The notes: generated by a model not told the origin, from the letters alone. A stretch of 64,000 nt of DNA from Zhuqueibacter pondensis (GCA_034505955.1 JAPDQK010000018.1:1-64000); one strand, 5' to 3'. Counted from the stretch's first letter, positions 35,727 to 45,155 are shown. Made by a program: numbers and translations.

Positions 35727-35986
35727 AGGGTGTAGACTCCTCCTCCATAATGCTACCATTCTGTGCATCAACGACTATTTGCCCAAGTGGCCCGAAGCGG
35801 CCAGTTCCAGGTATTGTCAAAATAACCGGAACGATCCCAAAAGCGCCTTGGGAGCGTAACTCCAAGGCTGGTTCGCCGGCACCAATGAGATTGGCAACAC
35901 GCCTCAGTAAATAGCCGTTTACCGTCCGTTTTGCAACATAGGCGCTAATGTTAAGCTCACCCTCAAATTTAAAAAGAGTATTTCAC
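35674..35986 (-). pseudogene. Small hypothetical gene upstream of the C39-like gene, frameshifted
   Basis: With one T removed from a T5 run, GTG 35986 gives (V)KYSFKFEGELNISAYVAKR, then LIGAGEPALELRSQGAFGI and GRFGPLGQIVVDAQNGSI, a ~104-aa protein. In the given sequence the frame stops after VKYSF. I know similar small proteins next to C39-like genes, but not their function. It overlaps the following gene by about 50 bp. Confidence 0.6.
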
Positions 35987-36166
35987 CGCCCCTCGATTCG
36001 ATGGATGAGGCGCCTTGACACGCACGCGCGGTTTCGTTTTGGTTTTGAGCGTACATCATCTCCATTGTGTAAACATTTAAAGTTTCATACGCCTTCCTGA
36101 GCTAAAAACGGTCGCTGTCTGTATACCAGCATCCGGCAATCAGGCTGTGCCCGCAGGGATCCAGCC

Positions 36167-37360
36167 TCACGCCACATTCTCCACAATCACTGCCGAGGCC
36201 TCGCCGCCGCCAATGCAGATCGCCGCCAGGCCGTATTTTTTCTTGTACTCTTGCAGTGCGTAGATGAGGGTGGTGAGAATCCGGCAACCGCTGGCGCCAA
36301 TGGGATGGCCGAGGGCGACGGCGCCGCCATGAACATTGAATCTTTCCATCGGAATGCCGAGCTTCTGCTGTGTCACCAAAGCGACCACCGAAAACGCTTC
36401 GTTGACTTCAAAAAGGTCAATTTGGTCCAAGGTGAATCCGGATTTCTTGAGAATTTTCTCGATCACATCAATCGGTGCGGTGGTGAACCATTCCGGTTTC
36501 TTCGCGGTCGAGGCTTGCGCCAAAAGTTTCGCTTGCGGCTTGATGCCGAGCTTGTCCGCCACTTCTTTTGCCATGACGACGACCGCGGCTGCGCCATCGT
36601 TGATCTTTGAGGCATTGGCTGCCGTCACGGTTCCTTCTTTGTCGAAAGCCGGTCTCAGCGTCAGCATTTTTTCGAAGTTGACCTTCTTGGGTTCCTCATC
36701 CTCTTTCACGAAAATGGGTTCCCCTTTTTTCTGAGCAATGGGTACCGGCACGATTTCTTTGGCAAAGAGGCCTTTTTCCTGCGCCGCTAATGCACGTTTG
36801 TAACTCATGGTGGCAAATTCATCTTGAGCATTGCGGGGGATGTTGCACTCGCGCGCGCAGATTTCAGCAGCATTGCCCATGTGAAAATTATTATAAACGT
36901 CCCACAAGCCGTCTTTGATCATGTCATCAATAAGCTCTCCGTGGCCGAGACGATAACCGTCGCGGGCTTTGTCCAATAGATAAGGAGTGTTGGTCATGCT
37001 CTCCATGCCGCCGGCGACGATGATGTCGGCGTCTCCCGTCATGATCGCTTGTGTCGCAAGCATAACGGCTTTGAGGCCAGAGCCACACATTTTATTGATG
37101 GTCATACAAGTAACGTCCACCAGCAAGCCTGCTTTGATGGCCGCCTGGCGCGCCGGCGCTTGCCCGAGGCCGGCTGGCAGCACACAACCCATAATCACTT
37201 CATCAACTTTGGTCGGATCAATACCCGCCCGTCTCACCGCCTCTTTCACCACGATTGCGCCAAGCTCCACTGCCGATAATGAAGCGAGCGTTCCCTGAAA
37301 AGAACCAATCGGCGTGCGGCAGGCGCCGGTGAGGATGACTTCACGAAATTGAGTTGGCAT
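36167..37360 (-). CDS. Acetyl-CoA acetyltransferase (thiolase)
   Basis: 397 aa. Nucleophile Cys in INKMCGSGLKAV, GGMESMTNTPYLL, HGGAVALGHPIGASG with His, and the C-terminal CIGGGEASAVIVE where the second Cys is expected. It cleaves or forms acetoacetyl-CoA. GGGAG before ATG 37360 fixes the start. Belongs with the hbd and acyl-CoA dehydrogenase genes. Confidence 0.96.
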   Translation of the reverse strand: MPTQFREVILTGACRTPIGSFQGTLASLSAVELGAIVVKEAVRRAGIDPTKVDEVIMGCVLPAGLGQAPARQAAIKAGLLVDVTCMTINKMCGSGLKAVMLATQAIMTGDADIIVAGGMESMTNTPYLLDKARDGYRLGHGELIDDMIKDGLWDVYNNFHMGNAAEICARECNIPRNAQDEFATMSYKRALAAQEKGLFAKEIVPVPIAQKKGEPIFVKEDEEPKKVNFEKMLTLRPAFDKEGTVTAANASKINDGAAAVVVMAKEVADKLGIKPQAKLLAQASTAKKPEWFTTAPIDVIEKILKKSGFTLDQIDLFEVNEAFSVVALVTQQKLGIPMERFNVHGGAVALGHPIGASGCRILTTLIYALQEYKKKYGLAAICIGGGEASAVIVENVA

Positions 37361-37457
37361 ATATGACTCCCTTCTTAAGCACAAAGCAACAAAAGTGTGG
37401 ATGAAGTTGAACGATCAGAACTAATTTAGTCAGTCAGAAAAACTGACCTTTCTCAAC

Positions 37458-37841
37458 CTATAAAACCTCCACCATTGGCATCTCTGGCGATTCCGGATTG
37501 GGGGTGAGTTTCCTGCTCTTGGCATCGATTAACAAATCAAGAATCTCCAGGACCACTTGACCCACCAAGGGCGGTGTGCCAACATTTTCAGCGAGGACCT
37601 CAAATTTCCCGGAGCGTCCTGCTACATCGAGCTGGACTATGCCATAAATGGATTTATCCTCTCGATGCTTATCGGCATAACGTGCCTTTACTTCACGATC
37701 TTTTAGCAACCCCAATTGATCGATGACGTCTTGTGGCAACGCCAACATCGTTGCACCGGAATCAATGACTGCATCAATTTCGACTGATTTTGACGGATCA
37801 AAGATATTGGTTAGTTTGACTTTTTCAATTACTTTTCCCAT
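37458..37841 (-). CDS. Clan AA retropepsin-like aspartic protease
   Basis: 127 aa. DAVIDSGATMLALP carries the catalytic Asp-Ser-Gly and flap region; LVGQVVLEILDLLIDA is the hydrophobic second half. Such bacterial single-domain proteases should work as dimers. Substrate unknown. AGAAGGAGG seven bases before ATG 37841. It lies between the thiolase and an MBL-fold hydrolase on the same strand. Confidence 0.82.
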   Translation of the reverse strand: MGKVIEKVKLTNIFDPSKSVEIDAVIDSGATMLALPQDVIDQLGLLKDREVKARYADKHREDKSIYGIVQLDVAGRSGKFEVLAENVGTPPLVGQVVLEILDLLIDAKSRKLTPNPESPEMPMVEVL

Positions 37842-37915
37842 TTTCAAACCTCCTTCTCTATGGTAAATTTATTTTTAAATTACGCCAGACGAGTCGCTCT
37901 TTTCAACAACGCGTA

Positions 37916-38761
37916 TCATGCTTCCATCATGACTTGTTCCACCTTCCAATTCCCTTCGACCTGTTTCAAATATCCGGCCTTGATTCGCGGTGCATGCTCG
38001 AAAACCAGCAACCATTGCTCCTCAAACGCTTGTTGCAATACTTTCGGTTTAATTTCCATCGTTTGTGCCGGATACAAATCGTAGCCCATCACATAAGGAG
38101 TTTTAAGATGGGAGGTGGTCGGTACCAGGTCAGCCAGAAAACAAACGATCTTGCCGGTGCTGTGAACTTTCACGATCATGTGATCGCGCGTGTGTCCGCC
38201 GGTGACAACGCCTTCGATTCCAGGGAGAATTTCACCGCTGCCTTCGAGAACTTGCAAAACGCCATGCTGTTGCAGCGGCACAAAATTCTCCTGAATATAG
38301 CTCGCCTTGCTGCGTGGATCCGGATTCAAGGCGTATTCAAATTCGCCGCGCTGGCAAAAATACGTCGCGTTCGGGAAAGTCGGCACGATTTCTCCCGCGA
38401 CATTTCGGCGCGTGCTCCAGCCGATGTGATCGAAATGCAGGTGCGTGAGAATGACGTGGGTAATGTCCTCCGGCTGCAAGCCTCGTGTGGCGAGCTGATC
38501 GATGAGCGTTTGCTCTCGCTGTATTCCATAGATGCCGCCGAACTTGGGATCGAATTTGTCACCGATGCCGGCATCGATGAGAACTTTCTCTTTGCCGCGA
38601 AGAATGAGCAGGGGATTCAATCCCAACAAAATGCGATTTTTCTCATCGGGCGGATCGTTTTTCTCCCACAGCGCACGCGGCACCACGCCGAACATGGCGC
38701 CGCCGTCGAGGCGAAAGAGGCCGTCGGAGAGGAGGAATATTTCAATGTCGCTGAATTTCAT
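37916..38761 (-). CDS. Metallo-beta-lactamase-fold hydrolase
   Basis: 281 aa. Zinc motif THLHFDHIGW (HxHxDH), then GGHTRDHMIVKV and CFLADLVPTTSHL supply the other ligands. The pattern LLSDGLFRLDGGAMFG resembles quorum-quenching lactonase or MBL-fold hydrolases near acyl-CoA catabolism genes; a thioesterase or lactonase role is possible but unproven. The start at 38761 (MKFSDIEIF) avoids overlap; the longer frame to 38806 has no ribosome binding site. Confidence 0.88.
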   Translation of the reverse strand: MKFSDIEIFLLSDGLFRLDGGAMFGVVPRALWEKNDPPDEKNRILLGLNPLLILRGKEKVLIDAGIGDKFDPKFGGIYGIQREQTLIDQLATRGLQPEDITHVILTHLHFDHIGWSTRRNVAGEIVPTFPNATYFCQRGEFEYALNPDPRSKASYIQENFVPLQQHGVLQVLEGSGEILPGIEGVVTGGHTRDHMIVKVHSTGKIVCFLADLVPTTSHLKTPYVMGYDLYPAQTMEIKPKVLQQAFEEQWLLVFEHAPRIKAGYLKQVEGNWKVEQVMMEA

Positions 38762-38834
38762 GACAACTTTTGTTTCACTTTCCGTTCTTCCGACCAAACC
38801 AAGCAACCAAAGCAGACAGAAGGCAAATACACAA

Positions 38835-39101
38835 TTAATCTTCGTAGGCCTCGGAATAAGCTTTTATCTCTTCTGGAGTGTAGATAAGAAAGCCCAAGAC
38901 GTGTTGTCGCTCATCCGGTGCGAGGTGGGCGCGAAGCAAATTCCAAATTGCTCCTTGACGAGCCTCGTGATCCATATTCAAAAACTTTTCTGAGATGATA
39001 AAGCCTGAAATTCGCTCACCTGGTTCATGATCGAAACGGATTTCCACGTCATCATATTGTCCCTGTAAGAGATCTTTTATTTTTTTTTCAATTGTTCCCA
39101 T
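38835..39101 (-). CDS. Hypothetical protein, 88 aa (pairs with the HEPN-like gene)
   Basis: Acidic alpha/beta protein: IEKKIKDLLQGQYDDVEIRFDHEPGE and HVLGFLIYTPEEIKAYSEAYED. The first half resembles the loop of small nucleic-acid-related alpha/beta folds, but I do not recognise the family. It overlaps the gene at 39077-39529 by 25 bp, so the two are likely translated together. No catalytic residue set is visible. Confidence 0.7.
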   Translation of the reverse strand: MGTIEKKIKDLLQGQYDDVEIRFDHEPGERISGFIISEKFLNMDHEARQGAIWNLLRAHLAPDERQHVLGFLIYTPEEIKAYSEAYED

Positions 39102-39529
39102 TGTACAGCTCCTAACTGGATAAGTTCTCTTGCCGCCTCGTAAAGTCTTTTGCTGTTATATTTCAAAATATCGCCTTTGATGCCGCGATGTTGGTCTGCG
39201 TTTTTTAGAAATGAATTTATTTCATCTGCTGGAGCAAAACGAAATGAATTGCGCCATCGTAAATTTATTTCGTTCATGAGGGCATAACTCCGTTCATAAG
39301 TTGGCTTGCGACGTATGTTTGCTAAAACTGTTTTCTTCCAAAGCTGCCAAAGGTCGTGCCGTTCCTCGAAGCTCGAATCCTTGAGAATGCGAAACGCGCG
39401 TAACAAACATTCTACCGCCAAGCCCGAAGCGTACATGGCGAAAGAGTAGTGTCTCTCGACATGCAAAAAATATGCGTCGTCGATTCTTTCCCATGCCGCT
39501 CGGTAGTAAGTTTCAGCAGTTGATCCCAT
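39077..39529 (-). CDS. HEPN-like helical protein
   Basis: 150 aa, all helical. YRAAWERIDDAYFLHVERHYSFAMYASGLAVECLLRAFRIL followed by RHDLWQLW is the four-helix HEPN-like pattern. The RX4-6H RNase motif is not obvious. The start at 39529 is supported by GGAGGAGGCGGAG upstream. Together with the 88-aa gene it may form an uncharacterised pair of the toxin-antitoxin or minimal nucleotide-handling type; this is inference. Confidence 0.65.
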   Translation of the reverse strand: MGSTAETYYRAAWERIDDAYFLHVERHYSFAMYASGLAVECLLRAFRILKDSSFEERHDLWQLWKKTVLANIRRKPTYERSYALMNEINLRWRNSFRFAPADEINSFLKNADQHRGIKGDILKYNSKRLYEAARELIQLGAVQWEQLKKK

Positions 39530-39589
39530 AGCAAACTCCGCCTCCTCCCTGACAAGCCTTGACACTGTGAGTCACAGACGAACCGCAAT

Positions 39590-40729
39590 TCATAGTTCCT
39601 TTAGCACCTCTCTTGAAATCACCAGCCTTTGCACTTCACTGGTGCCCTCGCCGATCTCGGTAAGCTTGGCGTCACGCCAGTAGCGCTCGACCGGATAGTC
39701 CATAATATAGCCATAGCCGCCGAAAATCTGAATGGCTTTGTTACAAGCGCGCATGGCCATTTCGCTGGCGAAGAGCTTGGCCATCGCCGCTTCTTTGGCG
39801 TAGGGTTTGCCATCGTCTTTCAACCGCGCCGCGTGGTGCACCATCAACCGCGCGGCGTGGATTTCGGTGGCCATGTCGGCAATGTACCAGCGGATGGCCT
39901 GAAATTCGGCAATGGCTTGACCAAAAGCTCTACGCTCTTTGGCATACGCCGCGGCTTTCTCCATGGCGGCTTGCGCCAGTCCGACGGCCATGGCGCCAAT
40001 GCCAATGCGTCCGCCGTCGAGCGTCAACAGAGCATATTTGAATCCTTCATTCTCTTTTCCCAGGAGATTCGCTGCCGGTACGCGGCATTGCTCAAAAGTA
40101 ATTTGTCGTGTGTCCGAGGCGCGAACACCGAGTTTGTTTTCTTTTTTGCCGATAATGAGACCGGGGGTATCCCGCTCGACGATAAAAGCGCTGATACCCT
40201 TGGCACCGGCCTCAGGATTGGTTTTTGCGAAGACGATATAAGTGCCGGCATAACCGCCGCTGGTGACGTACATCTTGCTGCCATTGATGAGATAAAAATC
40301 GCCATCGCGAATCGCTGTGGTTTTGAGCGCAGCGGAATCCGAGCCGCTATGCGCCTCTGTGAGACAGAAAGAGCCGAATTTTTTCCCGGCGAGCAAATCC
40401 GGCAGATATTTTTTCTTTTGCGCTTCGGTGCCAAACATCAAGATCGGTGCGCTGCCAAGAGAACAGTGTGCCGCGGCCGCCAGACATGTGGAGCCGCAGG
40501 CTTTGGCAATTTCTTCGACCATCAAGGCAAATGACAGCGCATCCATTCCGGAGCCGCCATATTCTGGAGGAAAACCGATGCCAAGAAATCCCAGCTCACC
40601 CATCTTGCGCAGGTTGTCCGCGGGAAATGCCATGGTGCGATCTATTTCCGCTGCCACTGGCTCGATTTCTTTCCTGGCAAATTCGCGCACGGTGTCGCGC
40701 AGCATGATTTGTTCATCAGTCAGGTACAT
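39590..40729 (-). CDS. Acyl-CoA dehydrogenase
   Basis: 379 aa. MYLTDEQIMLRDTVREFARKEIEP, FCLTEAHSGSDSAALKTTA, RRAFGQAIAEFQAIRWYIADM and catalytic Glu in IGEGTSEVQRLVIS. A paralog of 33159-34298, diverged. In the position it occupies, next to an enoyl-CoA hydratase and AtuA genes, it could be a citronellyl-CoA or branched-chain acyl-CoA dehydrogenase (AtuD-like), by context only. The third Met (40729) matches the usual family start. Confidence 0.94.
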   Translation of the reverse strand: MYLTDEQIMLRDTVREFARKEIEPVAAEIDRTMAFPADNLRKMGELGFLGIGFPPEYGGSGMDALSFALMVEEIAKACGSTCLAAAAHCSLGSAPILMFGTEAQKKKYLPDLLAGKKFGSFCLTEAHSGSDSAALKTTAIRDGDFYLINGSKMYVTSGGYAGTYIVFAKTNPEAGAKGISAFIVERDTPGLIIGKKENKLGVRASDTRQITFEQCRVPAANLLGKENEGFKYALLTLDGGRIGIGAMAVGLAQAAMEKAAAYAKERRAFGQAIAEFQAIRWYIADMATEIHAARLMVHHAARLKDDGKPYAKEAAMAKLFASEMAMRACNKAIQIFGGYGYIMDYPVERYWRDAKLTEIGEGTSEVQRLVISREVLKEL

Positions 40730-40982
40730 AAATATCAATCCGCATTAAAGGTGAATTTGAAAACGTACGGTTATCCAATCAAATCCGCAAAACCGCCAAA
40801 GCGGCTGCGCGCGCAGGATTACCAAGAACTACTGTTTCTCATTGACACCGCGAATGAAAATCAATTCAGCTGTTTGAGCCGGTTTAACGGCTTTTTTGAG
40901 CAACATGGATAACCAAATTGAAAATGTTTTAAAAGCTCAAAATTGAATCTACGACAATCGATCCTTGTCCTTCTGTTCCGAG

Positions 40983-41771
40983 TTATTCGCCTTTAAACAC
41001 AGGTGGGCGTTTTTCCAAAAACGCGGCCAATGCTTCACGCCGGTCTTTGGTGGGAATCACCCGCCGGTAGCATGCCAACTCGAGTTCCAATGCTCGGGAT
41101 AACGGCTCGTCCATGCCACTTCGCAAAGCCTCTTTCGCCGCTTGCACGGCAACCGGGCCGTTGGCGGCAATCAATTTGGCATAATACAAAGCCGCATCCG
41201 CCAATTCCGTTGCGGGCACCACGCGATTCGCCACGCCGTGCGAGAGGCATTCCTGGGCATCGAACATCTGCGCGGTGGCAATCCATTCCAGCGCGCGAGC
41301 ATATCCAATCAGCCGCAGCAAGCGCTGGGTACCGCCGGCACCGGGAATGATGGCCAGGGCTGTTTCGCGCAATCCCATCTGGGCAGTCTCTGACAATACA
41401 CGAATGTCGGCCGCAAGCGCCAATTCCATGCCGCCACCTGCCGCAGTGCCTTGCACAGCCGCAATCACCGGCACCTTGATGTCGGCAAGGGCTTGTACCG
41501 CCTCGCGGATGCCTTGCACGACATTTTCAATTTCAGACTCCGGAATGCTTTGTCGTTCTTTGAGATCAGCGCCGGCACAAAAATGAGTCCCTTCGGCATT
41601 CAAGATGAGCACTCTAAGCTGCCGGCGCTCGACATCACGATTCGCCAGGTGCGCGGCGGCAAAAATTTCACCGACGAGCTGACGATTCAGGGCATTGACG
41701 GGCGGACGATTGAGTGTCAACCAGCCAATGTAATCTTCCACGCGATAACGGACAAACTGAAACTCGGCCAC
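40983..41771 (-). CDS. Enoyl-CoA hydratase/isomerase
   Basis: 262 aa. LNRPPVNALNRQLVGEIF, the oxyanion hole AEGTHFCAGADLKERQ and GTAAGGGMELALAADIRV, and Glu in ETALAIIPGAGGTQRLLR. It hydrates 2-enoyl-CoA. The residue pattern near FxAGADLKE fits crotonase or methylglutaconyl-type hydratases. Downstream of the AtuA C-terminal gene in one apparent transcript. Confidence 0.93.
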   Translation of the reverse strand: MAEFQFVRYRVEDYIGWLTLNRPPVNALNRQLVGEIFAAAHLANRDVERRQLRVLILNAEGTHFCAGADLKERQSIPESEIENVVQGIREAVQALADIKVPVIAAVQGTAAGGGMELALAADIRVLSETAQMGLRETALAIIPGAGGTQRLLRLIGYARALEWIATAQMFDAQECLSHGVANRVVPATELADAALYYAKLIAANGPVAVQAAKEALRSGMDEPLSRALELELACYRRVIPTKDRREALAAFLEKRPPVFKGE

Positions 41772-41843
41772 TATGCTCCTTTCTCACAATCGGTAAAAAT
41801 AACTGGCATTCGAACTGATCAAATTATTGCATGCAAACCAGAT

Positions 41844-42221
41844 TTATCTTCGCCGGGCTTTTAGCAGTATCTCCTCAGGAATTTCAATTTCCATCTGCAG
41901 CAACCCCAGTCCATGAGTCTTGCCTTGGGCGTCGGTTTTCAAGCTTTCCGAGCCGCCACCGCCCAATGAATCCTGCAAAATAAAATTGAGCGCCAACAAG
42001 TTGGGAACTTCATAACGTACCACCGCACCTTTGCAGATCGCTTGAAAATGTCGCTGAACACGCTCTGGTGTCAAATATTCTTGCAGCCATTCATAACCTT
42101 CACGCGTGTACGCGACAATACCAACGTTGCTGGCAGCACCTTTGTCACCACTGCGGGCGTGAGCGATTTCATGGAGGCGTATACGTTTCATCAAGTTGCG
42201 TGAGGCTTGATCCAGGATCAT
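41844..42221 (-). CDS. AtuA C-terminal-like domain protein
   Basis: 125 aa: IRLHEIAHARSGDKGAASNVGIVAYTREGYEWLQEYLTPE, ending LLQMEIEIPEEILLKARR. This is the domain found at the C-terminus of AtuA proteins; here it is a separate gene. ATG 42221 overlaps the GlmU-like stop (ATGA), so translation is coupled; ATG 42191 is an alternative. It presumably forms a complex with the protein at 43788-45155 in acyclic terpenoid or related acyl-CoA catabolism. Confidence 0.85.
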   Translation of the reverse strand: MILDQASRNLMKRIRLHEIAHARSGDKGAASNVGIVAYTREGYEWLQEYLTPERVQRHFQAICKGAVVRYEVPNLLALNFILQDSLGGGGSESLKTDAQGKTHGLGLLQMEIEIPEEILLKARRR

Positions 42222-43729
42222 TTCTTTTCCAACGAATGTATCGAATCCAAGCCCTCCGGCGCTGGCAGCACCCACTTGATCGGTTGCACGCTGCCATCCT
42301 TGCGAACGGTGCGCTCGACGTATTTGTATTTGAGCACTGAATGTTCGATCCAAATGTCGTCTTCAATGATCGAGCCGAAAATATAACTGGTGCCCTTGAT
42401 CAGCACGTTGTTGCCGATGCGTATCGGGAACTCATCCGAGCCGGTCATGTTCACACTCGATTCGATGCGGCAATTTTCACCGATGGTGAGGTTGCCCTTG
42501 ACGATGTCACCCTGCAGAATTTCCGAATTGCGGCCGATGCGCAGGGTCTGATGCGGATAGGTGCTCAGGCTGACGTTTTCATGAATTTTGACATTCTCGC
42601 CAAGAACAATATTGCCATCCAATACGGCACGTTTTTTAATCACCACGCCTTTGTTGAGTTTGACGCCCGGACCAATCGAAACGCCTTTGCCAATTTCAAT
42701 ATCCAGGGGCGCGTGCGTTTTGTCCAATTCCAGAATTTGCTCAATAACTTCGTCGGCAATGAAAAAATCATCCTTGTCCTCGATCATGATGATGTCTTTC
42801 AATTGGGCATAGGCGTTTTCACGCGCGATTTTTTCCATCTCCTTGAGCACGCTTTTGTTGTTGAATCCGAGCACGGTGTTGGGATCTTTTGCGCGTGCGG
42901 CTCTGACGGTCAGGCCGTTTTTATTGAAGATGGCAATCAAATCCGTAATGTACAGCTCTTCCTGGACATTGTCCGGCTGCAGAGTTTCGATAAAGTGCAT
43001 CAGCGGGCCGGACTTGAAAGCGTATACGCCGGTGTTGAACTCGCGCAGATTCAGCAGCTCCTCACGGGTGAAATTGTAGAGGCGGCGATTATATTGCACT
43101 TGATAAGATTTGTCGGGTGGCATCGCGAGAATGTCGCGATGCTCCTTGATCTCGATCACTTTGCCAAAATCATCGCCGGAGGATCTTCCCTCGGTGTCGC
43201 GCTCCGGCACCCGGATAATGCGGCCATAATAGTTTTGTTCCACATTGCCCTGATACTCTGCGGTGAGCACGATCATATCACAAGGATATTTCTCAAAATC
43301 ATCGCGGAAGCCCCGAACCGCTTCACGATTCAGCAAGCCCATGTCGCCCGGGAAAACGAAAATCGCACCGTCATAGTCAGCGACCGCAAGCGCGTGCAAA
43401 CCGACTCGCACAGCATCGCCGGTGCCCCGTTGTTCGGGTTGGTAAACAAAGACGCGATGCTCGTTTTTCCCAAGTGCCTGGGCTACTTCAACAGCCTTGA
43501 TGCCAACAACAATAATTTGATTGGAAGTGCCAAGACCGTCCCGCGCGGCATTCGCCACTCTGGTCACTGTCGGGATGCCCCAAATATTGTGCAGCATTTT
43601 GGATTTTTCGGAGCGAATGCGTTTGCCGTGGCCGGCAGCCAGAATCATCGCGACCAACGGATCTTGCTTGTTGATTTGCGATGACAATGCTTCCAGTTGC
43701 GCGATAGTCTCGCGCATGCGTTCTTCCAT
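42218..43729 (-). CDS. GlmU-like nucleotidyltransferase with left-handed beta-helix
   Basis: 503 aa. Nucleotidyltransferase domain (VAMILAAGHGKRIRSEKSKMLHNIWGIPTV, then QRGTGDAV and FPGDMGLL) resembles GlmU uridyltransferase. From ~345 a hexapeptide-repeat beta-helix follows (IEIGKGVSIGPGVKLNKGVVI). The C-terminal end departs from GlmU and lacks a clear acetyltransferase active site. It may make a UDP- or other NDP-sugar. Placing it between the two AtuA parts, with an ATGA overlap, is unusual. I take the ATG at 43729 (GAGG upstream). Confidence 0.85.
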   Translation of the reverse strand: MEERMRETIAQLEALSSQINKQDPLVAMILAAGHGKRIRSEKSKMLHNIWGIPTVTRVANAARDGLGTSNQIIVVGIKAVEVAQALGKNEHRVFVYQPEQRGTGDAVRVGLHALAVADYDGAIFVFPGDMGLLNREAVRGFRDDFEKYPCDMIVLTAEYQGNVEQNYYGRIIRVPERDTEGRSSGDDFGKVIEIKEHRDILAMPPDKSYQVQYNRRLYNFTREELLNLREFNTGVYAFKSGPLMHFIETLQPDNVQEELYITDLIAIFNKNGLTVRAARAKDPNTVLGFNNKSVLKEMEKIARENAYAQLKDIIMIEDKDDFFIADEVIEQILELDKTHAPLDIEIGKGVSIGPGVKLNKGVVIKKRAVLDGNIVLGENVKIHENVSLSTYPHQTLRIGRNSEILQGDIVKGNLTIGENCRIESSVNMTGSDEFPIRIGNNVLIKGTSYIFGSIIEDDIWIEHSVLKYKYVERTVRKDGSVQPIKWVLPAPEGLDSIHSLEKK

Positions 43730-43787
43730 AGAGAGAGCCTCTTCGCTAAGTTGCAAGTTCTGTGACTAAATTGAGGTTCTTGATTTT

Positions 43788-45155
43788 TTAAAATTCGAGG
43801 ACTTCAATATGCGGCACAATTTTTTCCTTGCCGACTAATGCCGGCCAATAAGAAATGATCTCTGTCGCCTTCGGCCGGCCACCGGCAAATCCGGTCACGC
43901 CGGGCGGGCCACTCGTCACCAAAGGGACAATCTCCATTCCGAAACGATTGACTTTTGCCTTGCTTTTGTCTTTGACCCCGATGCGCAACACGACTTCCGG
44001 AGGATCGATCTCGGGGATAATGCCTTCGTGACAAACACCGGCGCCGAGGAATTCCACACTGCGACTTTCCTCCGGGAAGATAACGCCATCCAGGGCAAGA
44101 CGTTTCCAGATAATATCAGCACAGAGGCGCGCTTTGGCCAGCGCCTCCGGTCCGGAGACGGTAAGCTGGCCGACGGCTTTGTAGCCATGCTCATGGCTGA
44201 TACTGACCTTGAGAAATTTTGTGGGCGCCCGGCCTTTGATGCCATGAACACGCACGCGATCCTTGCCTGCCTGCTCCAGTTGAATCGTCGTGAAATCGGC
44301 GATCACATCCGGTGTGATGTAGCTGCGGGGATCGCCCATTTCGTAAACGAGCTGCGAGGCAACCGTGTTGATGCTGACTTGGCCGCCGGTGCCATCATGC
44401 TTGGTGATAAAAAATTCGCCGTCAGGAAACGCCTCGATGATCGGATAACCAATGCGTGCGAAATCCTCAATTTCATGCCAGTTGGTGTAATTGGCGCCGG
44501 TGCATTGTGCACCGCATTCGACGATGTGGCCAGCCACGGTGCCGGCCGCAAGCTGGTCGAAATCTTCCGGCTTCCAGCCGAACTCGTGAATCATCGGGCC
44601 CAGCACGAGCGAAGGATCAGTGACACGACCGCAAATGACAATGTCCGCACCGCGATCCAGCGCCGCCGCGATGGGAAACGCGCCGAGATACGCATTGGCC
44701 GAAGTGATTTTGCCATCAACTGCGCTCAACGGACGCCCGTCGTCGAGATTCTTGAAGGCTTCGCCCTGTTGCTGCAGCTCTACGAGTCGTGAAAGAATAT
44801 CATCTCCGGTCACCGTCGCGATTTTGATGCCGGAGAATCCGAGTTTTTTGATGACTTCTCCAACGGCGCGCATACAAGCCGGGGAATTCACACCTCCGGC
44901 GCTGGCGATGATCTTGATCCCTTTCTCCTTACAGGTTGGTAGAATCCGCTCCAGCATCGTGATGAAATCTGTGGCATAACCGGCTTCGGGATTGCGGCGT
45001 TTGAGTTTTTGCATGATGCTCATCGTTACCTCGGCCAGATAATCGAGGGTGAGGTAGTGCAACGGGCCTTCGCGCACCAGCCGCACCGGGCCGAGAATCG
45101 AGTCGCCCCAAAAGCCTTGACCGTTCGCGATGAGAAGGGGAATGCGGTTGTTCAT
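43788..45155 (-). CDS. atuA: AtuA-family protein (DUF1446, acyclic terpene utilisation)
   Basis: 455 aa, N-terminal DUF1446 part: NGQGFWGDSILGPVRLV, TVTGDDILSRLVEL, ADIVICGRVTDPSLVLGPM and HDGTGGQVSINTVASQLVYE. AtuA works in geraniol/citronellol-type degradation, though its reaction is not known, and homologs occur in many acyl-CoA operons. The typical C-terminal domain is on a separate gene (41844-42221). A carboxyltransferase gene (46372-48036) and hydratase (40983-41771) strengthen the Atu- or leucine-like assignment. Confidence 0.92.
   Translation of the reverse strand: MNNRIPLLIANGQGFWGDSILGPVRLVREGPLHYLTLDYLAEVTMSIMQKLKRRNPEAGYATDFITMLERILPTCKEKGIKIIASAGGVNSPACMRAVGEVIKKLGFSGIKIATVTGDDILSRLVELQQQGEAFKNLDDGRPLSAVDGKITSANAYLGAFPIAAALDRGADIVICGRVTDPSLVLGPMIHEFGWKPEDFDQLAAGTVAGHIVECGAQCTGANYTNWHEIEDFARIGYPIIEAFPDGEFFITKHDGTGGQVSINTVASQLVYEMGDPRSYITPDVIADFTTIQLEQAGKDRVRVHGIKGRAPTKFLKVSISHEHGYKAVGQLTVSGPEALAKARLCADIIWKRLALDGVIFPEESRSVEFLGAGVCHEGIIPEIDPPEVVLRIGVKDKSKAKVNRFGMEIVPLVTSGPPGVTGFAGGRPKATEIISYWPALVGKEKIVPHIEVLEF

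Noticed and set aside
40709..40912. 67-codon plus-strand frame followed by an AGCCG-N6-CGGCT-T hairpin
   Set aside because: The hairpin is a terminator-like structure, but the frame has no ribosome binding site or recognisable sequence; a small RNA remains possible.
42218..43729. Calling the nucleotidyltransferase a complete bifunctional GlmU
   Set aside because: The C-terminal acetyltransferase end differs from GlmU, so only the nucleotidyltransferase part is supported.
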